The notes: generated from the letters alone by a model not told the origin. 46,618 nucleotides of DNA from Pseudomonas citronellolis (GCF_029335315.1 NZ_JARJLT010000184.1:1-46618); one strand, 5' to 3'; shown: positions 32,109 to 42,157, counted from the first letter of the stretch. Numbers and translations are program-made.

Positions 32109-32401
32109 GCACCGCCGCCGTGGAAGTCGAGCATGCTGCGCGACAGCGCCTCGACGTCGAGGGAGATCTCGCCGCGCGCCAGCGCGTCGCGCACCGCCGC
32201 GACCTTGTCCAGGTCCACGTCCGGCAGCGCGCCCAGGGCGTCCTGCAGCTGCTCCAGCGGCAGCGCCGCGCCAGCGCTGGCGTTGGCGTTGCCGGCCGGC
32301 GCCACCGCGGCCTTGGCCGCGTCGCTGCGCTGGCCGCGCTGGGGCGCAACACTCTGCTGCGCGGCGCTGACGGCGGACTTGAGTTGGCGGGTGATTTCCA
32401 T
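32105..32401 (-). CDS. flgM: Anti-sigma28 factor FlgM
   Basis: 98 aa. The C-terminal half has the FlgM sigma-binding pattern (VDLDKVAAVRDALARGEISLDVEALSRSMLDFH). The N-terminal half is disordered and Ala-rich, as expected for an exported anti-sigma. It should hold the local FliA-type sigma until hook completion. It has its own late-class promoter in the 70-bp gap after fliJ, an autoregulatory loop also seen in other systems. Confidence 0.87.
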   Translation of the reverse strand: MEITRQLKSAVSAAQQSVAPQRGQRSDAAKAAVAPAGNANASAGAALPLEQLQDALGALPDVDLDKVAAVRDALARGEISLDVEALSRSMLDFHGGGA

Positions 32402-32437
32402 GGTCGAATCCAGAAAAAGGGGGTCTATCCAGCCACA

Positions 32438-32467
32438 GGCGACCGTGGCGACGCAGAACTTAAATCC
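32438..32467 (-). promoter_or_regulatory. Late-class (sigma28/LafS-like) promoter of flgM
   Basis: GGATTTAAGT then GTCGCC exactly 20 bp after TTAA, identical in layout to the flagellin promoter. Transcription would begin about 30 nt before the flgM ATG. Confidence 0.6.
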
Positions 32468-32471
32468 TGCC

Positions 32472-32897
32472 TCATGTGCCCTGCCCGCGCCACCAGCTCT
32501 GCGCCGCCAGGCCGTCCTGGATCTTCTGCTCCTGGCGCGCCAGCTGCGACTGCCATTGCTCCAGGCGCGATTCGATGACCTGCTCCAGCACCTTCTCGCC
32601 GCGCATCGCCTGCATCAGCTCGCCCTGGATGCGCTCCAGGGCCTGCTCGGCGACTTCCAGCTCGCGCTTCTGCAACGCCAGCATGCGGAACAGCGTGGCC
32701 TTGTACTGCTGCTGGTTGCCGCGCTGCAGCTCGGTGCTGGTCGGCACCACGAAGCCGCACAGGCGGGTCAGGCCGGTGATGTTGTTGCGGTAGCGCTGGC
32801 ACAGGCCGCGCTGGTAGTTGACCCGGCCGAGCATCTCGCGCACGCGGTTCTGCCGCACGCTGGCCAGGCGCCGCAGGGTATCGAGCTGTTCCTTCAT
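32472..32897 (-). CDS. fliJ: Flagellar export apparatus stalk protein FliJ
   Basis: 141 aa, almost fully helical coiled coil. Arg/Gln-rich (LDTLRRLASVRQNRVREMLGRVNYQRGLCQRYRNNI) with a central LFRMLALQKRELEVAEQALERIQGEL. It would sit in the FliI hexamer like the gamma subunit of F1-ATPase. It overlaps the fliI stop by 4 nt. Confidence 0.87.
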   Translation of the reverse strand: MKEQLDTLRRLASVRQNRVREMLGRVNYQRGLCQRYRNNITGLTRLCGFVVPTSTELQRGNQQQYKATLFRMLALQKRELEVAEQALERIQGELMQAMRGEKVLEQVIESRLEQWQSQLARQEQKIQDGLAAQSWWRGQGT

Positions 32898-34228
32898 TGG
32901 CGCAGGACCTGTTGCAGGTGTTCCAGGCTGGCGCCGAGTTCGGCGCCCTCGCCCACTTCCTGGCGCAGGAAACGTTCCAGCGCCGGGGCCAGTTGCACCG
33001 CGCGGTCGGTGCGGGCGTCAAGGCCGGCGGTGTAGCCGCCCAGGGGAATCAGTTCGCGGATTTTCTCGTAGCTGCCGTGCAGTTCCTTGAACTGCCGCGC
33101 CGCGCGCAGCGGTCCCGGCTGGCCGACCTGGGCCATGCAGCGGCTGACCGAGGCACCGATGTCGATCGCCGGGTAGTGGCCGACGTCGGCCAGGCGCCGC
33201 GACAGCACGATGTGGCCGTCGAGGATGGCGCGGGCGCTGTCGGCGATCGGGTCCTGCTGGTCGTCGCCCTCGGCGAGCACGGTGTACAGCGCGCTCAGGC
33301 TGCCGCTGCCGGCCACGCCGTTGCCGGCGCTTTCCACCAGCTCCGGAAGCATGCCGAACACCGACGGCGGGTAGCCCTTGGTCGCCGGCGGCTCGCCCAG
33401 GGCCAGGGCGATCTCGCGCTGGGCCATGGCGTAGCGGGTCAGCGAGTCCACCAGCAGCAGCACGTCGCGGCCCTGGTCGCGGAAATAGGCGGCGATGCTG
33501 TGGCACAGCTCGGTGGCCTTCAGGCGCATCAGCGGCGATTCGTTGGCCGGCGCCACCACCACCACGGCCTTGCGCCGGCCTTCTTCGCCGAGGGAGTGCT
33601 GGATGAATTCCTGCACCTCGCGGCCGCGCTCGCCGATCAGCCCGACCACCACCACTTCGGCCTTGGTCTGCCGGGTGATCATGCCCAGCAGCACGCTCTT
33701 GCCCACCCCGCTGCCGGCGAACAGGCCGACGCGCTGGCCCTTGCCGAGGGTCAGCAGGGCGTTGATGGCGCGCACGCCGACGTCCAGCGCCTCGGTCACC
33801 GGGCGCCGCTTGAGCGGGTTGACGCTGGGCAGCTGGGTGGCCAGGGTGTCGCGCCCGCCGAGGCGGCCGAGCTCGTCCAGCGGTTCGCCGAGGCCGTTGA
33901 CCACCCGCCCCAGCCAGGATTCGTCGATGCGCAGGGCGGCCTGGTCTTCGGCCGGGAACACCCGCGAGCCGGCGGCCAGGCCGATGGGTTTCTTGAACGG
34001 CATCAGGTAGGTGGTGTCGCGGTTGAAGCCGACCACCTGGGCGTCCAGCAGGCTGCCGTCGGCCTGTTCGACCAGGCAGCGCTGGCCGGTGGCGCGGCGG
34101 CAGCCGAGGCTTTCCAGGAGCAGCCCGGAGACCCGCACCAGACGCCCGCTGACCTTGGCCAGCTGGACCGAGTCCAGCGAGCGCAGGGCCTGGTCGAGGT
34201 CGAGGCTGAAGCTTTCGCCCAGGGCCAT
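32894..34228 (-). CDS. fliI: Flagellum-specific ATPase
   Basis: 444 aa from ATG 34228, 2 bp after fliH. Walker A: GLFAGSGVGKS (168-178). Walker B region: DVLLLVDSLTRYAMAQREIALALGEPPATKGYPPSVF, the F1/FliI signature. Usual FliI length. It energises substrate release at the export gate with FliH and FliJ. An upstream in-frame extension to 34333 has no coding character. Confidence 0.96.
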   Translation of the reverse strand: MALGESFSLDLDQALRSLDSVQLAKVSGRLVRVSGLLLESLGCRRATGQRCLVEQADGSLLDAQVVGFNRDTTYLMPFKKPIGLAAGSRVFPAEDQAALRIDESWLGRVVNGLGEPLDELGRLGGRDTLATQLPSVNPLKRRPVTEALDVGVRAINALLTLGKGQRVGLFAGSGVGKSVLLGMITRQTKAEVVVVGLIGERGREVQEFIQHSLGEEGRRKAVVVVAPANESPLMRLKATELCHSIAAYFRDQGRDVLLLVDSLTRYAMAQREIALALGEPPATKGYPPSVFGMLPELVESAGNGVAGSGSLSALYTVLAEGDDQQDPIADSARAILDGHIVLSRRLADVGHYPAIDIGASVSRCMAQVGQPGPLRAARQFKELHGSYEKIRELIPLGGYTAGLDARTDRAVQLAPALERFLRQEVGEGAELGASLEHLQQVLRQ

Positions 34229-34230
34229 CG

Positions 34231-34926
34231 TCAGTCGTCGCCGAGCAGGTGTTCGTCGAGCACCTGCATGCAGCTGTCCAGGCGCTGCTGGCAGCCGATG
34301 TCGGTTTCTTCCTCGGCGGTGAGCAGGCGGCATTCACCCAGCGCCAGGCGCTCGTCGGGCACCAGGCGCCAGGCCGCCGCACGTTCCGGGGCCAGCTCGC
34401 GGATGCGCGTGCACTCCTCGGGGTTGAGCAGCAGCTGCACGCTGTCGGGCTGTTCCGGCATCGCCGCCAGGGCTTCGTCGGCCAGGCTGAGCAGCTGCGT
34501 GGGGTGCAGGGTCAGCTCGACGCGGATCACCTGCCGGGCCACCTTCTGCACCAGCTCCAGCAGTTGCTCGCGGCGCTGCGCCTCGAAGCTTTCGGCGAAG
34601 CGGCGGAATTCGTCGCACAGGCGGTCCAGCGGCTGCGCCGCCGTCTCGAACAGTTGGCGACCTTCCGCCCGGCCTTCCTCGCGACCCTGGCGCAGGCCTT
34701 CCTGGCGGCCCTGGCGCAAGCCTTCCTCGCGCCCGGCCTCGCGGCCCTGCTCCAGGCCTTCGTGGTAGCCCTTGTCGCTGCCCTGCTGGTAGCCCTCGGC
34801 CACGGCCTTCTGCAGCTCGGCGGGGTCGCCGCCGTGCCATTGTTCCTGCAACGCCCCGCTGCAGCGCGGCGGGAAGCGGTACGGCCGCCAGTCGCGGGCG
34901 CCGCCGCGGATCACCTTGACCGTCAT
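34231..34926 (-). CDS. fliH: Flagellar export ATPase regulator FliH
   Basis: 231 aa. Residues ~45-92 have the FliH glycine repeat: G-x3-G steps such as GYHEGLEQGREAGREEGLRQ, nine or more in a row. The C-terminal domain has LVQKVARQVIRVELTLHP and LLLNPEECTRI. It links FliI to the C-ring protein FliN. Lies between fliG and fliI. Confidence 0.93.
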   Translation of the reverse strand: MTVKVIRGGARDWRPYRFPPRCSGALQEQWHGGDPAELQKAVAEGYQQGSDKGYHEGLEQGREAGREEGLRQGRQEGLRQGREEGRAEGRQLFETAAQPLDRLCDEFRRFAESFEAQRREQLLELVQKVARQVIRVELTLHPTQLLSLADEALAAMPEQPDSVQLLLNPEECTRIRELAPERAAAWRLVPDERLALGECRLLTAEEETDIGCQQRLDSCMQVLDEHLLGDD

Positions 34927-34933
34927 GCGCGCC

Positions 34934-35977
34934 TCACTCCACCGTCTGTTCGCGGAACAGTTGCAGCTGGATCTCGCCTTCGGCGGCCAGCTCGCGAACC
35001 ATGCCCATGATGTCGCGCCGCACCTGCTCGACGCGGCTCAGCGGCACCGGCCCCTGGCGCCGCTTGATCGACTCCATCTGCTGCGCCTGGCGCTTGGGCA
35101 TGGCGCCCTGGATGGCCTTGACCAGCGCCGGCTCCGCGCCCTTGAGCGCCACCACCCACTCCTCCAGGGGAATGGCTTCGAGCAGCGCCTGCAGGGTGTC
35201 CTGGGTCTGCCGGGAGAGGATGAAGAAGTCGTACATCTCCTCTTCGATGCGCTCCACCAGGTTCTCGTCGTGGCCGCGCAGCAGCTCGAACATCTGGTTC
35301 CGGTCGCCCTTGAAGCGGTTCATGATGTCCGCCGCCTGCTTGATCCCGCGCACCTGCGAGCCCTGCGCGGAAAGCACCGAGAGGCTGCGGTCGATCAGCT
35401 GCTCCAGCTCGGCGATGACTTCGCTGCTGACCTCGCTGAGGTTGGCGATGCGGTACAGCAGCTCGTCCTGGCGCTCCGGCGCCAGGCATTCGAGCACGTC
35501 GCTGGCCATCGACGGCGGCAGGAAGGCGAGGAACACCGCCTGCATCTGCGCGTGCTCGTTGGCGATGAGCGCGGCGAACTGCTTGGGATCGAGCCACTCC
35601 AGGCGGGCCATCTTGGCGCGGATTTCCTCGCCGTAGATGCTGTCCAGCAGGCTGCGGGTGATGTCGCTGCCCAGGGCCTTGCCGAGCATGCCGGCGAGGT
35701 AGCCGCGCGAGGCGCCCTTGATGCTGCTCTGTTCCTTGTAGTCGTCGAAGAAGCGCCCGATCACGTCGGACACCATCGGCAGCTTGACGTTGTTCAGGCG
35801 CGCCATGGCCTGGCTGATGCTGATGATCTCCTCGCGGGAGAAGTGCCGCAGCACCCCGGCCGAGGTCTCGTCACCCATGCTCAGCATGAGGATCGCCGCC
35901 TGTTCCATGGAGCTCATCGCGCGCCGGCGCGCCGGCATGCGTGGCTCGTCAGCCGACTGGGTTGAGGTCTCGCTCAT
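34934..35977 (-). CDS. fliG: Flagellar motor switch protein FliG
   Basis: 347 aa. N-terminal domain: SMEQAAILMLSMGDETSAGVLRHFSREEIISISQAM. Middle EHPQ-like position reads ANEHAQMQAVFLAFLP, so the EHPQTIA motif is changed to EHAQMQA. The C-terminal torque helix is ERIEEEMYDFFIL ... IPLEEWVVALKGAEPALVKAIQGAMPKRQAQQM, with charged residues that meet MotA. It overlaps fliF by 29 nt. Confidence 0.95.
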   Translation of the reverse strand: MSETSTQSADEPRMPARRRAMSSMEQAAILMLSMGDETSAGVLRHFSREEIISISQAMARLNNVKLPMVSDVIGRFFDDYKEQSSIKGASRGYLAGMLGKALGSDITRSLLDSIYGEEIRAKMARLEWLDPKQFAALIANEHAQMQAVFLAFLPPSMASDVLECLAPERQDELLYRIANLSEVSSEVIAELEQLIDRSLSVLSAQGSQVRGIKQAADIMNRFKGDRNQMFELLRGHDENLVERIEEEMYDFFILSRQTQDTLQALLEAIPLEEWVVALKGAEPALVKAIQGAMPKRQAQQMESIKRRQGPVPLSRVEQVRRDIMGMVRELAAEGEIQLQLFREQTVE

Positions 35978-37637
35978 TGCGCCCTATCCATTGCTTGATG
36001 ACTTCGGAAACCCGCTCGGGATCGTTCTTGGCCAGCATCTGCAGGTGTTCGATCTGGTGTTCCAGGCCCGACCCCGGCGCCGGCAGGCGGATTTCCGAGA
36101 GCGGGTTGAGTTCGCTGAACAGGCCCAGGGCGCGCGGCTGGTCGCCGACCCGGGCGAGCAGGCGTTCGCCGAGCTCGCCAGCGAGCAGCGGGTTGCCCGC
36201 GCCGGCCTCGCCTTCCACGGCTTCCGGCTTGCGCGCGGCCAGGCTGCGCACCGCCGGTCGCACCACCAGCAGCAACAGCAGCAGGCTGATCAGGGTGAAG
36301 GCGCCGAGGCGCACCCAGCCCTGCAGCTGTTCGTCGTCCCACCAGCGCACCGGCTCGTCCAGCGCGGCGGCGGCGACGAAGGGCAGCACCGACAGCGACA
36401 GGCTGTCGCCGCGCGTGGCGTTGAAGCCGACGGCATTCTTCACCGCCGCTTCCAGTTGCTTGCGGGTTTCCTCGCTCCAGCCGCCCTGGGGCGCGGCGGC
36501 GGCGTTGATCATCACCGCCACGCTCTGCTGGCGCAGGTTGAAGGGCGCGTGCTTGACGTGGGTGATGTTCTGGTCGTAATCGAGCTGGCGGTTGGACTCC
36601 GAACGCTTGGAGGTCGCGGCCTTGTCCTGGGCGCTTGGCGCAGCGTTCGGCGCGGCGCCGGCGGCCTGCGGGTTGGCGCCCTGCTGCTCCGGCGGCTTGA
36701 CCGGCGCGCGGTTGCTCAGCGAGCCGGGCACGCCGAGGGCCAGCTCGTCGAGGGTGCTGTCGTCGCGCAGGGTCTCGCGGCGCAGGCGCGGCGTGTCGCC
36801 GTAGGACTGCAGCGTCTCTTCCTTCTGGCTGAAGTCGATGTCGGCGGCCACGCTGACGCGGTAGTTGCCGGGGCCGACGATGGGCGCCAGTACCTGCTCG
36901 ACGTTGGCCACCGCCTTCTGCTGGAACTCGTCCACCAGCTGGCCGTTCTGCTGCGCCCCGCCCCAGGCGGCGAGCCCGCGGGAGAGCAGCAGGCCGTGCT
37001 GGTCGACCACGCTGACGTTCTCCGGCTGCAGCTGCGGCACGCTGTTGGCCACCAGGTTGACCACCGCCGCCACCTGCTCCGGCTTGAGCCGGTAGCCGGG
37101 CGCCAGCTGCAGCATTACCGAGGCCTTGCCCGGCTCGCGCTGGCTGATCACGAAGGAGCTCTGCTGGTCCAGCGCCAGGTGCACGCGGGCCTGCTGCACG
37201 CCTTCCATGGCCATCACGGTGCGCGCCAGCTCGCCTTCCAGGCTGCGCTTGAGGCGCACGTCCTGGACGAACTGGCTGGTGCCCAGCGGCTCGTCCTTGT
37301 CGAACAGCTCGTAGCCGGCCGGCACCGCGACCTTCACGCCCTTGGCCGCCAGCAGCATGCGCGCGCGCGCCAGCTGGTCGTCGCGCACCAGCACCTGGCC
37401 GCTCTGCGGGTGCAGGCGGTAGGCGATGTTGTCGGCGTCCAGCACCTGCATCACCTCGGCGGCCGGGAAGGCTTCACCGGCGCCGTACAGCGGGTGGAAG
37501 GCGCCCTGGTCACGCCACAGGTACCAGGTGCTGCCCACGGCCAGCAGCGCCGCGCCGCCGGCCAGGCCCAGCAGGGTCAGGCGCGGGTCGAAGCGGAGCT
37601 TGTCCAGGGGCAGGCGGTTCTTGATCTTCTGCAGCAC
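35949..37637 (-). CDS. fliF: Flagellar MS-ring protein
   Basis: 562 aa, normal length. First membrane segment about 22-42 (LTLLGLAGGAALLAVGSTWYL), then the YscJ/FliF ring-building domains (FHPLYGAGEAFPAAEVMQVLDADNIAYRLHPQSGQVLV; ARVHLALDQQSSFVISQREPGKASVMLQL). A second membrane segment lies near 445-467 (RLGAFTLISLLLLLLVVRPAVRSL). The cytoplasmic tail (VSEVIKQWIGRNE) binds FliG. It is the base on which the motor forms. Confidence 0.96.
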   Translation of the reverse strand: MLQKIKNRLPLDKLRFDPRLTLLGLAGGAALLAVGSTWYLWRDQGAFHPLYGAGEAFPAAEVMQVLDADNIAYRLHPQSGQVLVRDDQLARARMLLAAKGVKVAVPAGYELFDKDEPLGTSQFVQDVRLKRSLEGELARTVMAMEGVQQARVHLALDQQSSFVISQREPGKASVMLQLAPGYRLKPEQVAAVVNLVANSVPQLQPENVSVVDQHGLLLSRGLAAWGGAQQNGQLVDEFQQKAVANVEQVLAPIVGPGNYRVSVAADIDFSQKEETLQSYGDTPRLRRETLRDDSTLDELALGVPGSLSNRAPVKPPEQQGANPQAAGAAPNAAPSAQDKAATSKRSESNRQLDYDQNITHVKHAPFNLRQQSVAVMINAAAAPQGGWSEETRKQLEAAVKNAVGFNATRGDSLSLSVLPFVAAAALDEPVRWWDDEQLQGWVRLGAFTLISLLLLLLVVRPAVRSLAARKPEAVEGEAGAGNPLLAGELGERLLARVGDQPRALGLFSELNPLSEIRLPAPGSGLEHQIEHLQMLAKNDPERVSEVIKQWIGRNERDLNPVG

Positions 37638-37657
37638 GGTTCAGCCCTTGTGCGCCG

Positions 37658-37990
37658 TCACAGCGGCATGTTCATGACTTGGTCGAAGGCGGTGGTCAGC
37701 TTGTTGCGCACCTGCATCAGGGCGCTGAAGGAGACGCTGGCCTTCTGGCTTTCGATCATGGCGCCGGCGAGGTCGTCGCTGCGCCCGCTGTCCACCGCCG
37801 CCGCGGCTTCGCTGGCCTGGTGCTGCTGGGCGTCGACGGCGCGCAGGGCGTCCTCGAAGGCGTTGCCGAAGCCGGGCTCGGCGGCCGCGCCCTCGACCTG
37901 CATGGCCGGGCGGATCGGCGCCGCCGACAGCGCGCTCAACTGCTGCATCTGCCCGAGCATGTCGCTCCGGGCCTGCTCAATCGGGTTCAT
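37658..37990 (-). CDS. fliE: Flagellar MS-ring/rod adaptor FliE
   Basis: 110 aa. The C-terminal FliE signature is complete: MIESQKASVSFSALMQVRNKLTTAFDQVMNMPL. N-terminal half is variable and Ala-rich. It joins the rod to the MS ring. It lies 13 bp after lafK and 20 bp before fliF. Confidence 0.93.
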   Translation of the reverse strand: MNPIEQARSDMLGQMQQLSALSAAPIRPAMQVEGAAAEPGFGNAFEDALRAVDAQQHQASEAAAAVDSGRSDDLAGAMIESQKASVSFSALMQVRNKLTTAFDQVMNMPL

Positions 37991-38003
37991 CGGGACTCTC
38001 GCA

Positions 38004-39392
<1,389 letters not shown>

Positions 39393-39562
39393 TGCAACTT
39401 TCCTGCTTCTCGGCCGCCCGTGGGCGACACTCGGTTATTCCATCGAACCTGGTGCGACGTAGAACTTTCGTCGATATGGGAAGGCAGCTCGGAAATGTTT
39501 CGCGGCTATCAATCGCGGCCATATAAGGAAGGCCGTGCGCGTTTTTCCTTTTTTTCTGGACG

Positions 39563-39592
39563 GGGCTTAAAAAGTTGCACTTTCGTGTCGCC
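39563..39592 (+). promoter_or_regulatory. Late-class-like promoter element upstream of fliM
   Basis: GGGCTTAAAA then GTCGCC 20 bp after the start of TTAA, the same layout as at flagellin and flgM. It points to fliM but lies 324 bp before its ATG, leaving a long leader. It could also be a chance match. Confidence 0.4.
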
Positions 39593-39705
39593 CTGTTCAG
39601 ATGCCAGGGAACTTTTCCTGCTGAACCCCGTCACAGCACGAACGTTAACCAGCTCACACGAAAAACGCCGAGTCAGTTCTCGTCAAATCCGCTCAGGCGC
39701 CCCCG

Positions 39706-39745
39706 AATGACGATCAAAAACGTCATTTGATTTCTATTGATTTAA
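39706..39745. promoter_or_regulatory. Dyad AATGACG-N8-CGTCATT and repeated TTGATTT
   Basis: A perfect 7-bp inverted repeat (39706-39712 / 39721-39727) abuts two TTGATTT repeats (39728-39743). It lies in an AT-rich island between divergent lafK and fliM. Candidate site for an upstream regulator, for example the ToxR-like protein or a nucleoid protein; the regulator is not known. Confidence 0.35.
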
Positions 39746-39915
39746 CCGCAAGCCCCCGCCGCCCTAGACTCCCGCCCCATCTGCAGGCCCTGCCGCGTGT
39801 TTTTCGCAACGCGCCGCCGGGCTCCCCAGGTTCGCCGTGCGCCGGATGTGCCGGATCGTCCTCCGCCGCTGTGCCGAACGCCTTCGCAGCCCATTCCCGG
39901 AAGTCGACCCAACCC

Positions 39916-40755
39916 ATGACTGGCCATTCCAAAGTCCACCACGGCGTAGCGCCGGAAAGACTCATACGCCTGCAACCGCACAAGTTGGGCCGGCATTACC
40001 ATCGGGTCCCGCAATACATTCGCGAAATCGCCAACAAGCATCCGCGCATCATCAGCGACTACTTCCTGCGCAACTATCGAATCAACCTGGAACTGCAAAA
40101 AGTCGACGTCCAGGAAACTTCGCCGCGCCCGGCCGAATGCATCTTCCGCTGCCCCACCGGCAAGGTCGGCTTCGCCATCGACCGGCCGCTGCTGACCGAG
40201 GCCCTGGAGTGCTATTACGGCGGCACCTCGCTGCCCAGCCACGACACCCCGCCGATCAGCACCTCGGAACAACGCATGCGCCGCCGCCTCGGCGTCGACG
40301 TCAGCCAGTTGTTCGCCCGCTCGCTGCTGCTGGGCGACACCTTCGGCGAGCTGACCCCGCACGACAACGACTACGAGCTGGTGCACTGGGAGTACGTCGC
40401 CCAGTTCCAGTTCCTCAGCCACATCACCGGCAGCCAGGCCTCGCTGTTCATCTACCTGGACGCGGAGCTCGCCGACGAACTCACCACCCGCCTGGCCGGC
40501 CCGCCGCCGGCGCGCCTCAACGGCAACCCGACGCAGCACCTGCTGCACCTGCCGGTGCGCCTGGACTGCGTCATCGCCGCCCTGCAGATGCCGCTGTCGC
40601 AGGCGCTGGAGCTGCGCCCCGGCGACATCCTGCCGATCCGCCTGCTGGAACGCAGCGAGGTGATGGTGAACCAGCAGAAACTCTTCCGCGGCACCCTCTT
40701 CGAAGAAGACGGCGGCCTCTTCCTGACCTCCCTCGAGAGCGTGAAAAGCCCATGA
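39916..40755 (+). CDS. fliM: Flagellar motor switch protein FliM, lateral type, lacking the CheY-binding N-terminus
   Basis: 279 aa from ATG 39916, shorter than usual FliM (~320). The middle domain spans ~30-190 (RIISDYFLRNYRINLELQKVDVQ ... ALECYYGG). The C-terminal SpoA domain is at ~205-275 (LPVRLDCVIAALQMPLSQALELRPGDILPIRL). The N-terminal LSQ-EIDALL peptide that binds phospho-CheY in standard FliM is absent: the protein starts MTGHSKVHHGVAPERLIRL. A longer frame from 39727 has Pro/Arg-rich residues and no such motif. It overlaps fliN by ATGA. Part of the C-ring. Confidence 0.9.
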   Translation: MTGHSKVHHGVAPERLIRLQPHKLGRHYHRVPQYIREIANKHPRIISDYFLRNYRINLELQKVDVQETSPRPAECIFRCPTGKVGFAIDRPLLTEALECYYGGTSLPSHDTPPISTSEQRMRRRLGVDVSQLFARSLLLGDTFGELTPHDNDYELVHWEYVAQFQFLSHITGSQASLFIYLDAELADELTTRLAGPPPARLNGNPTQHLLHLPVRLDCVIAALQMPLSQALELRPGDILPIRLLERSEVMVNQQKLFRGTLFEEDGGLFLTSLESVKSP

Positions 40756-41111
40756 GCCAAGTGACCGACAGCGAACTGGACAGCCTCCTCAACGACGCCG
40801 GCCTGGCCCTGGACGAGGCGCCCGCGAGCAGCCCCGAGGCGCTGCCGGCGCCGCGCCAGGACCTGAGCTTCTTCGGCAAGATCCCGGTGAACCTGACCCT
40901 GGAGGTCGCCTCCACCGAGATTTCCCTGAAGGAGTTGATGGACGTCGACACCTCCAGCGTCATCGTCCTCGACAAACTGGCCGGCGAGCCGCTCGACCTC
41001 AAGGTCAACGGCGCCCTGTTCGCCAAGGCCGAGGTGGTGGTGATGAACGGCAACTACGGCCTGCGCGTGCTGGAACTGTGCGGCGCCGGGCTGGACGATT
41101 TGACCCGATGA
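40752..41111 (+). CDS. fliN: Flagellar motor switch protein FliN with EIDALL-like N-terminus
   Basis: 119 aa. The SpoA domain covers ~40-115 (IPVNLTLEVASTEISLKELMDVDTSSVIVLDKLAGEPLDLKVNGALFAKAEVVVMNGNYGLRV), diagnostic for FliN. The N-terminus, VTDSELDSLLNDAG, resembles the CheY-binding peptide normally at the start of FliM. It forms the base of the C-ring and docks FliH. It overlaps both neighbours by 4 nt. Confidence 0.94.
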   Translation: MSQVTDSELDSLLNDAGLALDEAPASSPEALPAPRQDLSFFGKIPVNLTLEVASTEISLKELMDVDTSSVIVLDKLAGEPLDLKVNGALFAKAEVVVMNGNYGLRVLELCGAGLDDLTR

Positions 41112-41863
41112 ACCGCGCGCGGCACTGGCTGGCCCTGGGCCTGGCGCTGGCCGGGATGCTTCCCGGCGTGGTCCTGGCCGCCGGCGGCGAGATTTCGCTG
41201 CTGAGCCTGAACGACACCGGCCACGGCCAGGAACTGAGCGTCAAGCTGCAGATCCTGGTGGTGATGACCCTGCTCGGGCTGCTGCCGGCCATGCTGCTGA
41301 TGATGACCAGCTTCACCCGCTTCATCATCGTGCTGGCGATCCTGCGCCAGGCCATGGGCCTGCAGCAGAGCCCGCCGAACAACGTGCTGGTGGGCATCGC
41401 CCTGTGCATGACCCTGCTGGTGATGCGCCCGGTATGGAAGGAGGTCTACACCGAGGCCTTCGAACCCTTCCAGGCCGACGCCATCACCCTGGAGGAAGGC
41501 CTGGGCCGCGCCAAGGGCACCCTGAGCCGCTTCATGCTCGCGCAGACCGGCAAGACCTCGCTGGACACCATGCTCGCCCTGGCCGGCGAGAAGATGCCGG
41601 AGAACAAGGCCGAGCTGGATTTCTCCCTGCTGCTCCCGGCCTACGTGCTCAGCGAGCTGAAGACCGCGTTCCAGCTCGGCTTCATGATTTTCATCCCCTT
41701 CCTGGTGATCGACCTGGTGGTGGCCAGCGTGCTCATGGCCATGGGCATGATGATGCTCTCGCCGATGATGATCTCGCTGCCGTTCAAGCTCATGGTGTTC
41801 GTCCTGGTCGATGGCTGGGCGTTGCTGATGGGCACCCTCACCTCCAGCATCCAGCCGTTCTGA
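41108..41863 (+). CDS. fliP: Flagellar export gate protein FliP
   Basis: 251 aa from ATG 41108. Signal peptide 1-25 (LALGLALAGMLPGVVLA). FliP signature TSFTRFIIVLAILRQAMG and the C-terminal FQLGFMIFIPFLVIDLVVASVLMAMGMMMLSPM helices. Core of the export channel with FliQ and FliR. No fliO lies between fliN and fliP. Confidence 0.96.
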   Translation: MNRARHWLALGLALAGMLPGVVLAAGGEISLLSLNDTGHGQELSVKLQILVVMTLLGLLPAMLLMMTSFTRFIIVLAILRQAMGLQQSPPNNVLVGIALCMTLLVMRPVWKEVYTEAFEPFQADAITLEEGLGRAKGTLSRFMLAQTGKTSLDTMLALAGEKMPENKAELDFSLLLPAYVLSELKTAFQLGFMIFIPFLVIDLVVASVLMAMGMMMLSPMMISLPFKLMVFVLVDGWALLMGTLTSSIQPF

Positions 41864-41870
41864 GGTCGCC

Positions 41871-42143
41871 ATGCTCACCCCGGAATACGCCGTCGAGATC
41901 ATTGCCAACGCCGTGCACATCACCGCCGTGGTGGTCTGCGTGCTGGTTCTGCCGAGCCTGCTCGGCGGCCTGCTGGTGAGCATTTTCCAGGCCGCCACGC
42001 AGATCAACGAGCAGATGCTCAGCTTCCTCCCGCGCCTGCTCATCACCTTGGGGATGCTGGTATTCGCCGGGCACTGGATCCTGCGCACCCTGAGCGACCT
42101 GTTCATCGAGAGCTTCAAGCAGGCCGGCCACCTGGTCGGCTAG
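41871..42143 (+). CDS. fliQ: Flagellar export gate protein FliQ
   Basis: 90 aa, two membrane segments (~15-40 and ~50-75). Conserved GLLVSIFQAATQINEQMLSFLPRL. It wraps the FliP ring. 7 bp after fliP. Confidence 0.95.
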   Translation: MLTPEYAVEIIANAVHITAVVVCVLVLPSLLGGLLVSIFQAATQINEQMLSFLPRLLITLGMLVFAGHWILRTLSDLFIESFKQAGHLVG

Positions 42144-42157
42144 GCGGGACGGGCCGG

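Larger units (their letters stand above)
39393..39915. other. Divergent regulatory region between lafK and fliM
   Basis: 523 bp without a supported gene. It holds the late-type promoter element on the plus strand (39563-39592), a 7-bp dyad (39706-39727), repeated TTGATTT motifs, and unusually AT-rich DNA (39541-39560 and 39700-39750). I found no convincing sigma54 promoter for lafK, so how this top-level regulator is expressed is not readable. Confidence 0.7.

Noticed and set aside
34640-34790. Regular repeats suggesting a repeat array
   Set aside because: They encode the normal FliH G-x3-G repeat and are not CRISPR or DNA-level repeats.
39393-39735. Sigma54 promoter for lafK
   Set aside because: I looked for GG-N10-GC on the minus strand and found no candidate with good flanking bases.
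39727-39915. 63-codon N-terminal extension of FliM
   Set aside because: Pro/Arg/Ala-rich, no FliM motif, begins in the AT-rich regulatory stretch; ATG 39916 gives a normal fold start.
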